From: Saprospiraceae bacterium
GTDB lineage: Bacteria > Bacteroidota > Bacteroidia > Chitinophagales > Saprospiraceae
Length of the DNA stretch: 64,000 nt
NCBI GenBank assembly: GCA_019638385.1
Contig: JAHBTW010000001.1
Coordinates: forward strand, 372,001 to 436,000
Direction of reading: 5' to 3'
A program made the translations under genes and the position numbers. Below, piece after piece: positions 1-8,993 of the stretch (positions are counted from its first letter, which is position 1; the number at the start of each line of letters is the position of its first letter). The notes beneath the pieces are model-generated. The model was not told the DNA's origin and made no database searches. It worked only from the letters and a program-made list of their open reading frames with translations.

Positions 1-308
1 ACTCCAAAATCCAAGTCAGAGCCGGTGTAGAGGAGTGAGTCATTGACCACGAGCAAGGACCGGATGAAGCCCTCACTGCCTTTGTAAGTGTTCCAGGTTT
101 TTCCGTCAAATTCCAGCAATCCCTTATCGGCCGCCATGTATATGACGCCGTTGTTTGCCGAACGGATATCCCAGATTTTACCTTTGTTTTGATACTGTGA
201 GGGGCTGAAATTCTTAGATTGAGGCACGCCTTTTTCCGGGAGCTTTTGTGCCGAGGCAACAACCGTTCCAAAAACAAACAGAAAAAAGTATGCTGCTCGC
301 GTTTTCAA
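1..308 (-). CDS. Regulator or sensor with two-component-type propeller repeats (N-terminal fragment)
   Basis: The reading frame runs off the left edge, so only about the first 102 residues are seen. It opens with a signal peptide (KTRAAYFFLFVFGTVVASAQ). The segments IWDIRSANNGVIYMAADKG and LLEFDGKTWN follow; these are the blade signature of two-component regulator propeller (Reg_prop) repeats. No ATG precedes the signal peptide in frame, and the best start is TTG at 308. Proteins of this kind continue into a Y_Y_Y domain, a transmembrane helix and a LuxR, AraC or histidine-kinase output; none of that is visible here. It lies just downstream of the glucan genes on the same strand, behind a terminator, so a role as their sensor is plausible but inferred. 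Confidence 0.7.
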   Translation of the reverse strand, partial: MKTRAAYFFLFVFGTVVASAQKLPEKGVPQSKNFSPSQYQNKGKIWDIRSANNGVIYMAADKGLLEFDGKTWNTYKGSEGFIRSLLVVNDSLLYTGSDLDFG

Positions 309-385
309 CAGTATTATATTGGTATGGTTAGAGCGTGTTGCAGCGCAAGGACACAACAACTCAATGCCGGTTGTGTTTATCCTGC

Positions 386-418
386 ATAAAAAGTGAGCCG
401 CCCGTTTCCGGGCGGCCC
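386..418 (-). terminator. Rho-independent terminator of the glucan operon
   Basis: Read on the minus strand, GCCGCCCG-GAAA-CGGGCGGC forms a perfect 8-bp stem (397-404 with 409-416) with a GNRA tetraloop. It is followed by TCACTTTTTAT. It sits 25 nt after the stop codon of the T9SS protein that ends the glucan gene series, and separates that series from the regulator gene. Confidence 0.85.
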
Positions 419-442
419 AAGTTATACTTTTGAAGTTTGCGG

Positions 443-1786
443 TTAATGAACGATGAGTTTTTGCGTTTGAACGCCGCCCTCTCTCGTATATATTCTCAAC
501 ATATAGGCTCCTTCCTGCAAGCCCTGCGTTTGCAGCACAAATGTAGGGGCATGCGTTGCAGCCTTAATCATCTTCCCACTCATGTCATACACTTCCACAC
601 GGCTCACTTCTGAGCTGAATTGAATGGGTGCGCCTGATTTCACCGGGTTCGGAAAAACTTTTATCCGGTTTCCGCCGGTAGTCAATTCTTCCGTGTTTAC
701 CGATGTGGCATCATAGAAATACACATTGTCCACATAGATGGTATTGGCGCCGACGGGCTGCCCCACGAGGATGTACTGTGCCACGTTGGCCCGGGTGGTG
801 AGGCCGGTGAAGTCGCTCAACGGAAGGTCGAGGCTCAGCCATTGGCCCTGAGCGGGCGCGGTCAAATTGATCTGATGCTCTACGTCGTCGCCGCCGCCGA
901 ATGCGCCGTCTGCGCCGAAATCCACCAATTTGATACCGAAAAAGGTAAAGTTAGCCGACCACACATCAATGTGGATATGGGTCATATCGGTAGCGTTGAT
1001 CTGATTGGCCACGGTCTCGATGCCCACAAAATCGAGTTGGGAGTACTTTTTGGTGGGGTTGCCCTGAATCAATATATCCTGGAGGATCGCCGCTGACCAA
1101 TCGGTACGCCAGGTATCAACCGGCACATCGGTATAGGCATCGCTGAACAGCGAGATCACAATAGCCGGGTCTCTGGTGGGCGTGGGCGCTGGGGTAAGAG
1201 GTTCGGTTGGGTTGCCGCCGCCCGCCGGATTGAATGTAATGTTGTCGAAATAGATGATGTTGTCCTGTCCTCTGCCGGCTAAATTAAAGTCAGGGAACAC
1301 TACGATTTGATCATATTGACCTTCGGCTGCAGGCGGATTGGGGTAGGCCGAAAAGTCGAAAGTAAGCTCTTCCCACTGATTCACCAGCGTATTGGCCACT
1401 TTAATTTCCGGGAACGCCCAGCCGGTAGCAGCCACCAACTTGATACCTACGTCACTGATTACAGACTTCCAAACCATGATCTTGATGAGTGAATTCGTTG
1501 CATCCAGTACAAAAGGTCCCAAGTCTGTAGTGCCATGAGCCGATTCGGTGCCGGCCCAGGGGTTTCCGCCGGCTAAGGCCGTGAATTTAGCAACGGTAGC
1601 AGAAGTGTTGATGCCGGAGGGGTCGGGGTTGGCAATGATTTCTAACGGTGGATTGGTATCGTTTTCAAAGACGGCCCAGGTCCAGTTGGCGCCATTGCCG
1701 CCGGCTTCGAAATTGATGGGCGCGTTTTGAGCAAAGCTCATCACGGTTGCCATCAGGATCAGTTGTAAACAAATTAGAACTCTCAT
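443..1786 (-). CDS. Secreted glycan-binding-type protein with T9SS type A sorting domain
   Basis: 447 aa. Signal peptide at residues 1-20 (cleavage after SFAQ). Two beta-sandwich modules of the carbohydrate-binding type follow, at about 22-190 and 205-360. Each ends in an aromatic strand (IIYFDNITF, TIYVDNVYFY). The C-terminal 80 residues carry FPNP, VYDMSGK and GAYMLRI, the T9SS type A sorting signal, so the protein should be exported across the outer membrane and attached or released. No catalytic motif is seen. The second module, starting at TRDPAIVISLFSDAYTDVPV, is clearly homologous to the C-terminal module of the lipoprotein at 13436-14845. It is the last gene of the glucan operon, 10 nt after the GH17 gene. 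Binding of beta-glucan is inferred from context. Confidence 0.8.
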   Translation of the reverse strand: MRVLICLQLILMATVMSFAQNAPINFEAGGNGANWTWAVFENDTNPPLEIIANPDPSGINTSATVAKFTALAGGNPWAGTESAHGTTDLGPFVLDATNSLIKIMVWKSVISDVGIKLVAATGWAFPEIKVANTLVNQWEELTFDFSAYPNPPAAEGQYDQIVVFPDFNLAGRGQDNIIYFDNITFNPAGGGNPTEPLTPAPTPTRDPAIVISLFSDAYTDVPVDTWRTDWSAAILQDILIQGNPTKKYSQLDFVGIETVANQINATDMTHIHIDVWSANFTFFGIKLVDFGADGAFGGGDDVEHQINLTAPAQGQWLSLDLPLSDFTGLTTRANVAQYILVGQPVGANTIYVDNVYFYDATSVNTEELTTGGNRIKVFPNPVKSGAPIQFSSEVSRVEVYDMSGKMIKAATHAPTFVLQTQGLQEGAYMLRIYTREGGVQTQKLIVH

Positions 1787-1796
1787 ATTGAAAAAT

Positions 1797-2744
1797 TTAA
1801 AGGTTAAATATCGAAGTTAAATGCTGTACAGCTTTTTTCGGGGTCCTGTCAATCTTGAACAGTCCCCAATGTTTTTCAGGCTCCAAGGGGTCGGGCGAGC
1901 CTTTCCATGACTCATCAAAAGCTTCAAAAAAAAAGGCGAGTATGTTTTCTTTTTCTACCCACTCCATCAATTTTTCGTAATATATTTTCTGATATTCCTC
2001 ATTGACATTTTCAGCATTGATTCCTCTTCCGTTAGAATTGGTTGCCCAGCCTGCTTCTGTAATGACTACCGCTTTATCAGGATATTTATTTGCCACGGCA
2101 TAATAGTTTTCCTTTGAATAATCGAGCGATTCGTCAATGTGTTTATATTCCCAAACCGGGTAGGTGTGAATGGAAATAAAGTCCAATGCATCGGCCAGCT
2201 TTTCTAATTTATAAAGCCAAGGGACATAGTTTTCACAGAAAGTAACGGGTTGGACGGCTTTTGCTTTTACTAATTTTACATATTCCAGCACCCGGCTTTC
2301 TGCCACATAATGGTCCGTCCATTCTACACAGGCTTCGTTGCCGACCGAAAGCGAAAAAACGATATTGGAAAAACGATTGCCCCAGTCAATTAGCCGATCT
2401 ATTTTTTTTCGGTTAGCGATGCAGTTGTTTTCCAATTGCTCCTCTGAATAAACACCGCCGCCCCAGGGGCAGTTGAAGTTGTTCATTTCTGCTTCAATAA
2501 AAGCGCCCAACATTACCTGAAAGTCCAATTTTTCAGTGGTAATGACCTCTAAAACCTGCTCGGCATGTGGGTCGCAATCATACAACCGCAAATATTTCCA
2601 ATGCCCCTGAAGCAGCAACATATCCTCCTTTACCTCCTCATAGCCGGGATATGCTCCGCCGGGGTGTTGACCCTCCCGGAAACCGGAATAGCATATTGCT
2701 TTCCCCGCATCCATTCCCAATTGATTAAAGATATTCATTCGCAA
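1797..2744 (-). CDS. Cytosolic GH17 family glucanase/glucanosyltransferase (third copy)
   Basis: 315 aa, a single GH17 TIM barrel with no signal peptide. The acid/base glutamate is E137 in SVGNEA. The nucleophile lies in VVITEAGWATN, the GH17 strand-7 signature. GH17 enzymes cut or transfer beta-1,3-glucan chains. Without an export signal this copy should act in the cytosol on imported oligosaccharides. It overlaps the preceding GH17 gene by about 20 nt, which suggests translational coupling. MRMNI at 2744 is used as start; ATG at 2738 is also possible. The sequence is closer in motif style (GNEA, GWATN) to the lipoprotein GH17 at 7681-8961 than to its direct neighbours (GNEVLYR, GWPS). Exact linkage specificity cannot be read from sequence. 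Confidence 0.85.
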   Translation of the reverse strand: MRMNIFNQLGMDAGKAICYSGFREGQHPGGAYPGYEEVKEDMLLLQGHWKYLRLYDCDPHAEQVLEVITTEKLDFQVMLGAFIEAEMNNFNCPWGGGVYSEEQLENNCIANRKKIDRLIDWGNRFSNIVFSLSVGNEACVEWTDHYVAESRVLEYVKLVKAKAVQPVTFCENYVPWLYKLEKLADALDFISIHTYPVWEYKHIDESLDYSKENYYAVANKYPDKAVVITEAGWATNSNGRGINAENVNEEYQKIYYEKLMEWVEKENILAFFFEAFDESWKGSPDPLEPEKHWGLFKIDRTPKKAVQHLTSIFNL

Positions 2745-3666
2745 ACTTCAGTTTTTCCGATTTATCCCATATCCCCCAGTACGCGCCTACTTCTCCTTCT
2801 GTGCCGACCTTCCAGGACTCGTCAAAAGAAGAAAAGTAAAACACCTCTACATTTTCGTCGCTTGCCCAGAGTTGGGTGTTGATAAAATATTTCATTGCGC
2901 TGAGTACAGAAGGCATGGAGCCTTTCAGGGCTTCTCCCTGGCTGGGCCAGCCGGTTTCGGTGATGATGACTTTTTTGCCCTGAGCCGCTGCCAAAGCCTG
3001 ATGGTACATCTGGTGCATGTGCCCCAGAGAATATTCAAATGGGCAACCTTCCCAAAATGGGTAGCAATTGCACAGGATCACATCGCAGGCCGCCGTAATG
3101 GCCGGACGATGGCTGAACTCATAGTAGGCGTCCACATAGCCTACCGGTATGCCGGGGGGCAGTTGCTTTTTGACGCGGTCTATCTGAGCCAGCAGTTCGG
3201 CTTCTGTCAGGTCTTTGCGGTACAGGACTTCGTTGCCCACTACGGCGATATCCACCAGGCCTTTATGGGCTAGCTCGATCAGCGCTTCTATTTCTTGCTC
3301 GTTCTTTTCGGGGTCGTCGCCCAGCCAGGCTCCTACCAGCGTCTTGATGCCCATTTCTTTGGCTACCTTGGGAATGAACTCGTTGCCCTCAATGCAGGAA
3401 AACGAACGCACCCACTGGGTGAATGGCCGGATAATTTCCATACGGCGGCGCACTTGCTCTTCTGAAATCAGATCGCCGGGCCCCTGACCATCCTCATACA
3501 AGCTGAAACAAAGGCCATGCACTCCACTCTGAAGGATTTCCAGAAACAGATTCCTGAGGTCTTCCTCGGTATGATCGCCGGGGTACGCCACATTGGCATT
3601 CCTCAATACATCGGCTAATTCTTTAGTCGTTAAGACTTTTTCTTTTCTGTATGACATCGGCTTCAA
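2725..3666 (-). CDS. Cytosolic GH17 family glucanase/glucanosyltransferase (second copy)
   Basis: 313 aa, a complete GH17 barrel without signal peptide. Catalytic acid/base E146 is in VVGNEVLYR, and the nucleophile is in IITETGWPSQG. It is a close paralogue of the GH17 half of the MFS fusion encoded just upstream. Shared stretches include NEQEIEAL/NEQEVQSL, NCYPFWEG and FSSFDESWK, pointing to tandem duplication. Start ATG at 3666 overlaps the fusion's TGA (ATGA), so the two are probably translationally coupled. This gene may have supplied, or been derived from, the domain now attached to the transporter. Inferred to act on incoming laminari-oligosaccharides in the cytosol. Confidence 0.85.
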   Translation of the reverse strand: MKPMSYRKEKVLTTKELADVLRNANVAYPGDHTEEDLRNLFLEILQSGVHGLCFSLYEDGQGPGDLISEEQVRRRMEIIRPFTQWVRSFSCIEGNEFIPKVAKEMGIKTLVGAWLGDDPEKNEQEIEALIELAHKGLVDIAVVGNEVLYRKDLTEAELLAQIDRVKKQLPPGIPVGYVDAYYEFSHRPAITAACDVILCNCYPFWEGCPFEYSLGHMHQMYHQALAAAQGKKVIITETGWPSQGEALKGSMPSVLSAMKYFINTQLWASDENVEVFYFSSFDESWKVGTEGEVGAYWGIWDKSEKLKFANEYL

Positions 3667-6050
3667 AAATTTTGTGTTTCACCAATTGATTTGAATTTCA
3701 AATTATCACGCACATCCCATATCCCCCAGGATGTTCCGGCCCAGCCTTCGGCATGTATCTTCCAGGATTCATCGAAGGAGGAGAAGTGGAAGTACGGCAC
3801 ATGGAGGTGTTCCGCCCACAGTTGCGCTTCCAGGAAGTAGCGGATGTAGTTTTCTTCAGAGGGCACGGCCTCTCCCACGGGGGCGCCCATGCTTGGCCAG
3901 CCCGTCTCCGCAATGATGACCTGTTTGCCTCCGGCGACCTCCCTGACCTTGCGGTACATCTCCTGAAGGTACAGCCCTGCGGTCTCGATGCCTGCGCCTT
4001 CCCAGAAAGGGTAGCAGTTGATGGGGATGATGTCGCAGACCTCGACGAGTTTGGGCCGGTTGATGAATTCGTAATAGGTATCTACATAAGTCACAGGCAC
4101 CTGACCGGCCGATTGCTTGACTCGTGTGACGTATTCACAGACGGCCTCCTCAGACAGCTCGCCCCGGTACAGTACTTCGTTGCCTGCCGAGGCTATGTCC
4201 ACCAAGCTGCGGTTGATCAATTGCATGAGCGACTGTACTTCTTGCTCGTTTTGTTCCAGATCGTTGCTTATCCAGGCGCCGACCATCGTCTTGAACCCCA
4301 TCTCCTTCGCTATTTCAGGGATCAGCTCATGGCCGTTGGTGCAGGAGAAGGTGCGTATCCATTGGGTGTAAGGCCGAACGACTTCCAGCCTTTTTCGGAT
4401 CTGTTGTGCGGTGATGAGGTCGCGAGGGTTTTGCCCATCTAAGTAAGCGCTAAAGCATATCCCGTGCATGCCGGTATCCAATCGCTGTAGGAAGCGGCCC
4501 TGCAATTCTTCCCCGCTCATGCCGGCCATATCCAAAGGTGCATGAAAAAATTGCGGGAAGCGCTTGAGGATTTCCGCCTTGGATAAGCCTTCCAGCCCAA
4601 GCCCTGCCCCGGCATAGCCCGAAGGCTTCTGCGCTTTTCTTTTGGCCAATTCCGCCTGGATTTCCCGCGCCCGCGTCTCATCGAGGTCGTAATTGCGCAT
4701 CACGAACATCGCAATGATAGTGCCGAGCATGGGCACGCCGGAAAAGAACAGGCGCAACCCGGTCACGGCCCCCTCCGGTTGTTCCGCAGCGCCGGGAGTG
4801 AGGCCCACATAAGAGATGATTAGCCCGCTGAGGCCGCCGGCAATGGCGAAGCCAAATTTCACCATCCACCAGTAGATAGCGCCAAAGATGCCTTCCCGGC
4901 GTTTGCCGGTGTTCAGCTCGTCCAAATCGCATACATCGGCCGTCATAGACATCATCAGCGTGAACAGACTGCCTATCCCGAAGGAGAAAAAGGGCAACGC
5001 AAAAATGAACATGTACGGCTTGCCGGGTATAAACAGTAACCACAGCAGAATGTACCCAAAAACGGAAATGCCCTGAGAGAGCAAAAAAGCCCGCTTCTTA
5101 CCCAATTTTTTGGACATCCAGGCCACTGTCGGAATGACCAAAAAAGTAGTGGAAATTGCTCCCAGGCTCCCGAACAAGGTAGGCCATATACCGGCTGCCG
5201 GTGCATCGCCATTGAACAGGTGGTACACCACGATGAAGAAAGAGAAGGCCGCAACCGTATTGAACGCATTGAAAATAAGAAAAGTAGAAATACACAATTT
5301 CCGAAAGGGAACCGACTGAAAGGCTTGTTTGAACCCTTCGAGTATTTGCTTCAGGCTGCCGCCGATACCCCTTAGCGTAAGGGGCTCAAGGCTCTCGTCA
5401 TTCTTGGTGGATTTGCTCTTGATGAAAATAGCCGGAATCATGGCTAACAGCGCGCAACCTACGCCCACCCAAACCGCCAGCGTGCGGGTAGCGGTATCTG
5501 CATTCGGGAACCAGCTCGGGTCGTACATGATGACCCAGAACCAGGGTGCGATAACCCAGGCCCATTGCCCTATCCACTGGGCCGTAGCCATGATGTTGGT
5601 CCGCTCATGGAAATCATCGCTCATTTCATACCCCATCGCTACATAAGGCACGCTGAAGAGGGTCAGGCCCAGATAGAAAATAAAGGACCAGACCATGAAG
5701 TAGTAGAAATTGTACTCCGTCCCATTTTCACGGTACAATTGCCACATCGTCACGAAGGCTAAACCCATGACGATGGCGCCGATAAAAACGTAATGCCGTC
5801 TTCTGCCCCAAATGGAGCGGGTGTTGTCAGAGATGTAACCCATGATGGGGTCGGTAATGGAATCAAATATCCTAGGGAAAAAGTAGATGGCGCTCCACAT
5901 CCACCCCGGAAACCCCAAATCCTGCACCAGCACGACCATGAATATCCCGAGCGCTGCCGGAAACATCTGATTGGCCAACATGCCCAGGCCAAAGGCGACT
6001 TTCTGGCCGAAGGGGACTTTGCTTGTGCTTACCGTACTGCTCTCTGACAT
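3663..6050 (-). CDS. GPH-family sugar symporter fused to a GH17 glycosidase domain
   Basis: 795 aa in one frame. Residues 1-465 are an MFS transporter of the glycoside-pentoside-hexuronide:cation (MelB) family: about 12 hydrophobic helices and the loop signature DSITDPIMGYISD..RSIWGRRRHY. A charged linker (about 465-485) leads into a full GH17 domain (about 490-790) with both glutamates, in SAGNEVLYRG and IIAETGWPSMG. MelB-type carriers have both termini in the cytosol, so the enzyme would sit on the inner face at the exit of the import path. GH17 acts on beta-1,3-glucans, and the partners downstream are two free GH17 proteins. The ORF is uninterrupted and both halves look intact. A missed stop or an assembly join is unlikely but not excluded. 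Confidence 0.9.
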   Translation of the reverse strand: MSESSTVSTSKVPFGQKVAFGLGMLANQMFPAALGIFMVVLVQDLGFPGWMWSAIYFFPRIFDSITDPIMGYISDNTRSIWGRRRHYVFIGAIVMGLAFVTMWQLYRENGTEYNFYYFMVWSFIFYLGLTLFSVPYVAMGYEMSDDFHERTNIMATAQWIGQWAWVIAPWFWVIMYDPSWFPNADTATRTLAVWVGVGCALLAMIPAIFIKSKSTKNDESLEPLTLRGIGGSLKQILEGFKQAFQSVPFRKLCISTFLIFNAFNTVAAFSFFIVVYHLFNGDAPAAGIWPTLFGSLGAISTTFLVIPTVAWMSKKLGKKRAFLLSQGISVFGYILLWLLFIPGKPYMFIFALPFFSFGIGSLFTLMMSMTADVCDLDELNTGKRREGIFGAIYWWMVKFGFAIAGGLSGLIISYVGLTPGAAEQPEGAVTGLRLFFSGVPMLGTIIAMFVMRNYDLDETRAREIQAELAKRKAQKPSGYAGAGLGLEGLSKAEILKRFPQFFHAPLDMAGMSGEELQGRFLQRLDTGMHGICFSAYLDGQNPRDLITAQQIRKRLEVVRPYTQWIRTFSCTNGHELIPEIAKEMGFKTMVGAWISNDLEQNEQEVQSLMQLINRSLVDIASAGNEVLYRGELSEEAVCEYVTRVKQSAGQVPVTYVDTYYEFINRPKLVEVCDIIPINCYPFWEGAGIETAGLYLQEMYRKVREVAGGKQVIIAETGWPSMGAPVGEAVPSEENYIRYFLEAQLWAEHLHVPYFHFSSFDESWKIHAEGWAGTSWGIWDVRDNLKFKSIGETQNF

Positions 6051-6091
6051 GATTTTGGTTTTAAAAGTTGAAGCAATTAGGGCGTGGCGGC

Positions 6092-7663
6092 TTACCCCTG
6101 AGCGATTACAAGCGTCTGAACGGCCTTGGCCGAAATGGAAAAGTCTAAGGTCTGATCGGCCAACCGCAGGCGGACGCCTCTGGGTTTAGCCTCTGGGTTG
6201 AAGATGACCACCGCAATGCTTCCATCCGGGTTTTGGGCGGCCGTGACCATGAGGTCTTTGTCTTCGTTTTTGAACCCGATCCGCACAGCGCCGGGCCGTA
6301 TGAAGCGGCTGAAATGCGACAGCGTGTAATACAGCGGTGTGAAATATACTTCATCCTGTTCAGGGGCCACAATGACGGGCGCCACACACCAGTTTTTGGC
6401 CCAGTTGGGGCCGCCCTGCCGGTCCAGCACCATGTTCCAGTCCACCCAGCCGTCCACCCGGTTGTTGAGACAGCCAATGATGTCGCGGGCATATCTGAAC
6501 ACAGGCTCATATTTGGGGTGGAGATACTTTTGATCCTCCGGCGCCCAATCCCAGCCCCAGTCCGTAGCTTCTTTGGCCCAGTACCAGACATCGTCTTTCC
6601 ATTTGGGTACTTCGGCATCCACACAGGCTTCGGTATTGATCAAGTATTTACCGGGCGCTTTGTTGTATGCGTACTGGAGGGCTTCGGGGAAATAATCGTA
6701 GGTGGAGGCATACCAATGCACGGCGGTTCCGTCGAAGTATTCGCCGGATGCTTCATCGGCGTACATCACGTCCACCCACTTTTTGAGTTCCTCGTCGCGG
6801 TTTTGGTCGAAGCCCAATAGCTTCACGGCGTGTCCGTCTGCTTTCAATTTGGGGCCTAAATGTTGTTTTACAAAATTGGTCATTTCCTCCGGGGTGTAGT
6901 GCATACTGTCCCAGTTGCTGTCGTTGCCTAAGGGTTCATTTTCCACCGTGATGCCCCAGATATCAATGCCCTGTGCTTTGTATGCGTCTAAATATTTTGA
7001 AAAAAATAAAGCCCAGGCATCGTAGTATTCGGGCAGGAGTTTGCCGCCGCGCCAGTCGTTGTTGTCTTTCATCCAGGGCGGCGCTGTCCAGGGCGAGGAT
7101 ATGATTTTGAATCCGTCTTTCGAGACGGCCATGGCCTCTTTTATCATGGGGATAATGTCGTCCATGTCTTCTTGTATGGAGAAGTTAGCCAGTTCGAGGT
7201 CTCCGGCCACCGGAGCATAGGAGTAGTTGTTCAGGGAGAAATCGCAGGAGTTGATGTGGGTGCGTGTGAGGGAGTATCGGGCGCCGGATTCGCCAAAATA
7301 AGCCTCAATGATTTTAGCTCTGTTTTCTTTACCCAAACGATTGAGCAGAGAGGCGGATGCTTCGGTAAACGAGCCGCCGAATCCGGTAATCGTCTGGTAG
7401 GTCTCACCGGGCAGAAGGGCGATTTCCACCACACTGTCAGATGAAGGAAACTCGGTCAGTTGAGTGAGTTTATTACCGCTTTCGGAAGTTTCAAAGATTT
7501 CCGCATCCAATGGTTTCGGTTGCATACAACTGCTGATAACAAAGATCATGAAGAGGAAAAGCGCTGCGGCTATGCAAGTGAGGAGGTCACCCTGAAGTGA
7601 CCGCCTCACTGCTGCTGGAAGCGACCGCCTCACTGCGGTGTTATGTATCATACTTGCCTTCAT
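6092..7663 (-). CDS. GH30 family beta-glucosidase/endo-beta-1,6-glucanase, lipoprotein
   Basis: 523 aa. The signal peptide is of lipoprotein type (LFLFMIFVISSC, lipobox cysteine near residue 46). It is preceded by an unusually long basic n-region that contains the repeat AVRRSL twice. The GH30 fold follows: ITGFGGSFTEA, then WTAPPWMK. The acid/base glutamate is in VENEP and the nucleophile in NTEACV. The C-terminal beta domain closes the protein. In laminarin loci GH30 enzymes remove beta-1,6-linked side branches; this is the expected role here, in the periplasm or on the outer membrane. A mini-repeat inserted at the 5' end has lengthened the n-region (see the repeat at 7577). It follows the GH17 lipoprotein gene by 17 nt. 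Confidence 0.88.
   Translation of the reverse strand: MKASMIHNTAVRRSLPAAVRRSLQGDLLTCIAAALFLFMIFVISSCMQPKPLDAEIFETSESGNKLTQLTEFPSSDSVVEIALLPGETYQTITGFGGSFTEASASLLNRLGKENRAKIIEAYFGESGARYSLTRTHINSCDFSLNNYSYAPVAGDLELANFSIQEDMDDIIPMIKEAMAVSKDGFKIISSPWTAPPWMKDNNDWRGGKLLPEYYDAWALFFSKYLDAYKAQGIDIWGITVENEPLGNDSNWDSMHYTPEEMTNFVKQHLGPKLKADGHAVKLLGFDQNRDEELKKWVDVMYADEASGEYFDGTAVHWYASTYDYFPEALQYAYNKAPGKYLINTEACVDAEVPKWKDDVWYWAKEATDWGWDWAPEDQKYLHPKYEPVFRYARDIIGCLNNRVDGWVDWNMVLDRQGGPNWAKNWCVAPVIVAPEQDEVYFTPLYYTLSHFSRFIRPGAVRIGFKNEDKDLMVTAAQNPDGSIAVVIFNPEAKPRGVRLRLADQTLDFSISAKAVQTLVIAQG
7577..7634. repeat. Inverted-repeat mini-element inside the GH30 signal peptide region
   Basis: Arms AGTGAGGAGGTCA (7577-7589) and TGACCGCCTCACT (7598-7610) pair at 12 of 13 positions around an 8-nt loop. 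A further copy of the right arm, CGACCGCCTCACT, lies at 7622-7634. A related inverted repeat with the same AGTGA...TCACT ends lies between two genes of this operon at 13363-13395. Within the GH30 gene it is translated as the AVRRSL/AAVRRSLQG duplication. Confidence 0.65.
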
Positions 7664-7680
7664 ATCGCTATTCGTTTTGG

Positions 7681-8961
7681 TCAGTTAGGAATATTCATTT
7701 CTACGGCTGCCGGAGGCGGAACTTTCACGGTTTGCATCACGGCATCCTTATCTCCGTTGAATGTTTTGGTGATAGGTTTCCCGTTGCGCATCAGTCCGTT
7801 AAACACGCCGGCGTCCACCAAGTCCCAGAGCGCGTACTTGGCCTGTGATTGCAGGTTGAACAGCCCGAAGTGGTTTTCAGAACCGCCGGGATTGGCCGCG
7901 TCTTTCCACGGCTCGTCGAAGGCTTCAAAGTAGAAACAGGAAATGCGGGCGCTGTCGGTCCATGTGCGTATGTGTTTGTAATAAGTAGCCGATTTATACT
8001 CATCGGTTGCCCGCGAGCCTTCGTCGCCGTAGTGTTCATTGGATTGCGTTGCCCAGCCGGTTTCGCCGATGTGAACAGGTTTATTCACACCGAGGCTTTT
8101 CATGTAGCGCAGCACGCTTTCGTACTGGGAAATGGCATAGTTTTTTGCGCGGAGCATGGCCGCGTCTATTTTTTCCATATCCGATAAGGCATCCTCTTCT
8201 TCCCGCACGCCCCAAAATTCAGGGTTGTAATGCGTATCGTGCATGGGATAGGTATGCATGGAGATAAAGTCCACAGCTTTAATTAGTTGGTTTAAATCTT
8301 CCACATGGTACTCGCTGTCGCCGCCGCCCCAGGAGGCGAAATTGTCGGAGCTGGTAATCCACAAGGTTTCGGGCAATTCGCCTTTCTTTTTGAGTTGCTG
8401 CAAATGATTGACCCATTTGAGGACCACCCCGGGTTGCACATAGTAATTGGCAGCCCATTTTACCATCGCTTCATTCCCCACGGCAATGATCTTCACAACG
8501 TCCGGGTACTGTTTGGCCAATGCCACGGCCCTGTCAATTTCCCCGGCATTCTTTTCGCTTTCTTCGTCGTGATCGGGAGGAAATTCGGTCCAGGCATTTT
8601 TGCAGTCTATCCAGGCGCCCAGCATGAGATACATTTCAAATGCGGGGTCTTCTTTTTTTAATTGAGTGATGGCTTCCAGCAAATTAGCGGCCTCATCGTA
8701 ATATACATTGTAGGTTCTGAGCAATTTGATACCCATCGCCGATAATAGCTTCACATCTTCTTTGAGCTGCGGTATGGTGGGCTGCGAATCCCGCGTGATC
8801 TCCCGGTAACCGCCGAAAGAAATGGCCTGATAATCGGGATTGCCCAGGATATCAGCAGCCGTAATAGATTGCCTGCCGCTCTTTTCTTTCATCGAATGGT
8901 GACAGGAGACCACCAGAAAAGCCGCCAATAAAAGAATTAGAGAGATGACCATACTTTTCAT
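7681..8961 (-). CDS. GH17 family beta-1,3-glucanase, lipoprotein
   Basis: 426 aa from ATG at 8961, chosen because it directly precedes a lipoprotein signal peptide (MKSMVISLILLLAAFLVVSC). A longer start at 8994 would bury that signal. The GH17 barrel follows, with AFGGYREIT-like strand 1 (ISFGGYREI), acid/base in IIAVGNEAMVKW and nucleophile in IGETGWATQS. The lipid anchor places it in the periplasm or on the cell surface, unlike the three unsecreted GH17 domains in the same operon. It would shorten beta-1,3-glucan before uptake across the inner membrane. It starts 32 nt after the phosphorylase stop codon. Confidence 0.87.
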   Translation of the reverse strand: MKSMVISLILLLAAFLVVSCHHSMKEKSGRQSITAADILGNPDYQAISFGGYREITRDSQPTIPQLKEDVKLLSAMGIKLLRTYNVYYDEAANLLEAITQLKKEDPAFEMYLMLGAWIDCKNAWTEFPPDHDEESEKNAGEIDRAVALAKQYPDVVKIIAVGNEAMVKWAANYYVQPGVVLKWVNHLQQLKKKGELPETLWITSSDNFASWGGGDSEYHVEDLNQLIKAVDFISMHTYPMHDTHYNPEFWGVREEEDALSDMEKIDAAMLRAKNYAISQYESVLRYMKSLGVNKPVHIGETGWATQSNEHYGDEGSRATDEYKSATYYKHIRTWTDSARISCFYFEAFDEPWKDAANPGGSENHFGLFNLQSQAKYALWDLVDAGVFNGLMRNGKPITKTFNGDKDAVMQTVKVPPPAAVEMNIPN

Positions 8962-8993
8962 CGCTTGAAATTTTACCCGCCCGCTGCGGCACA

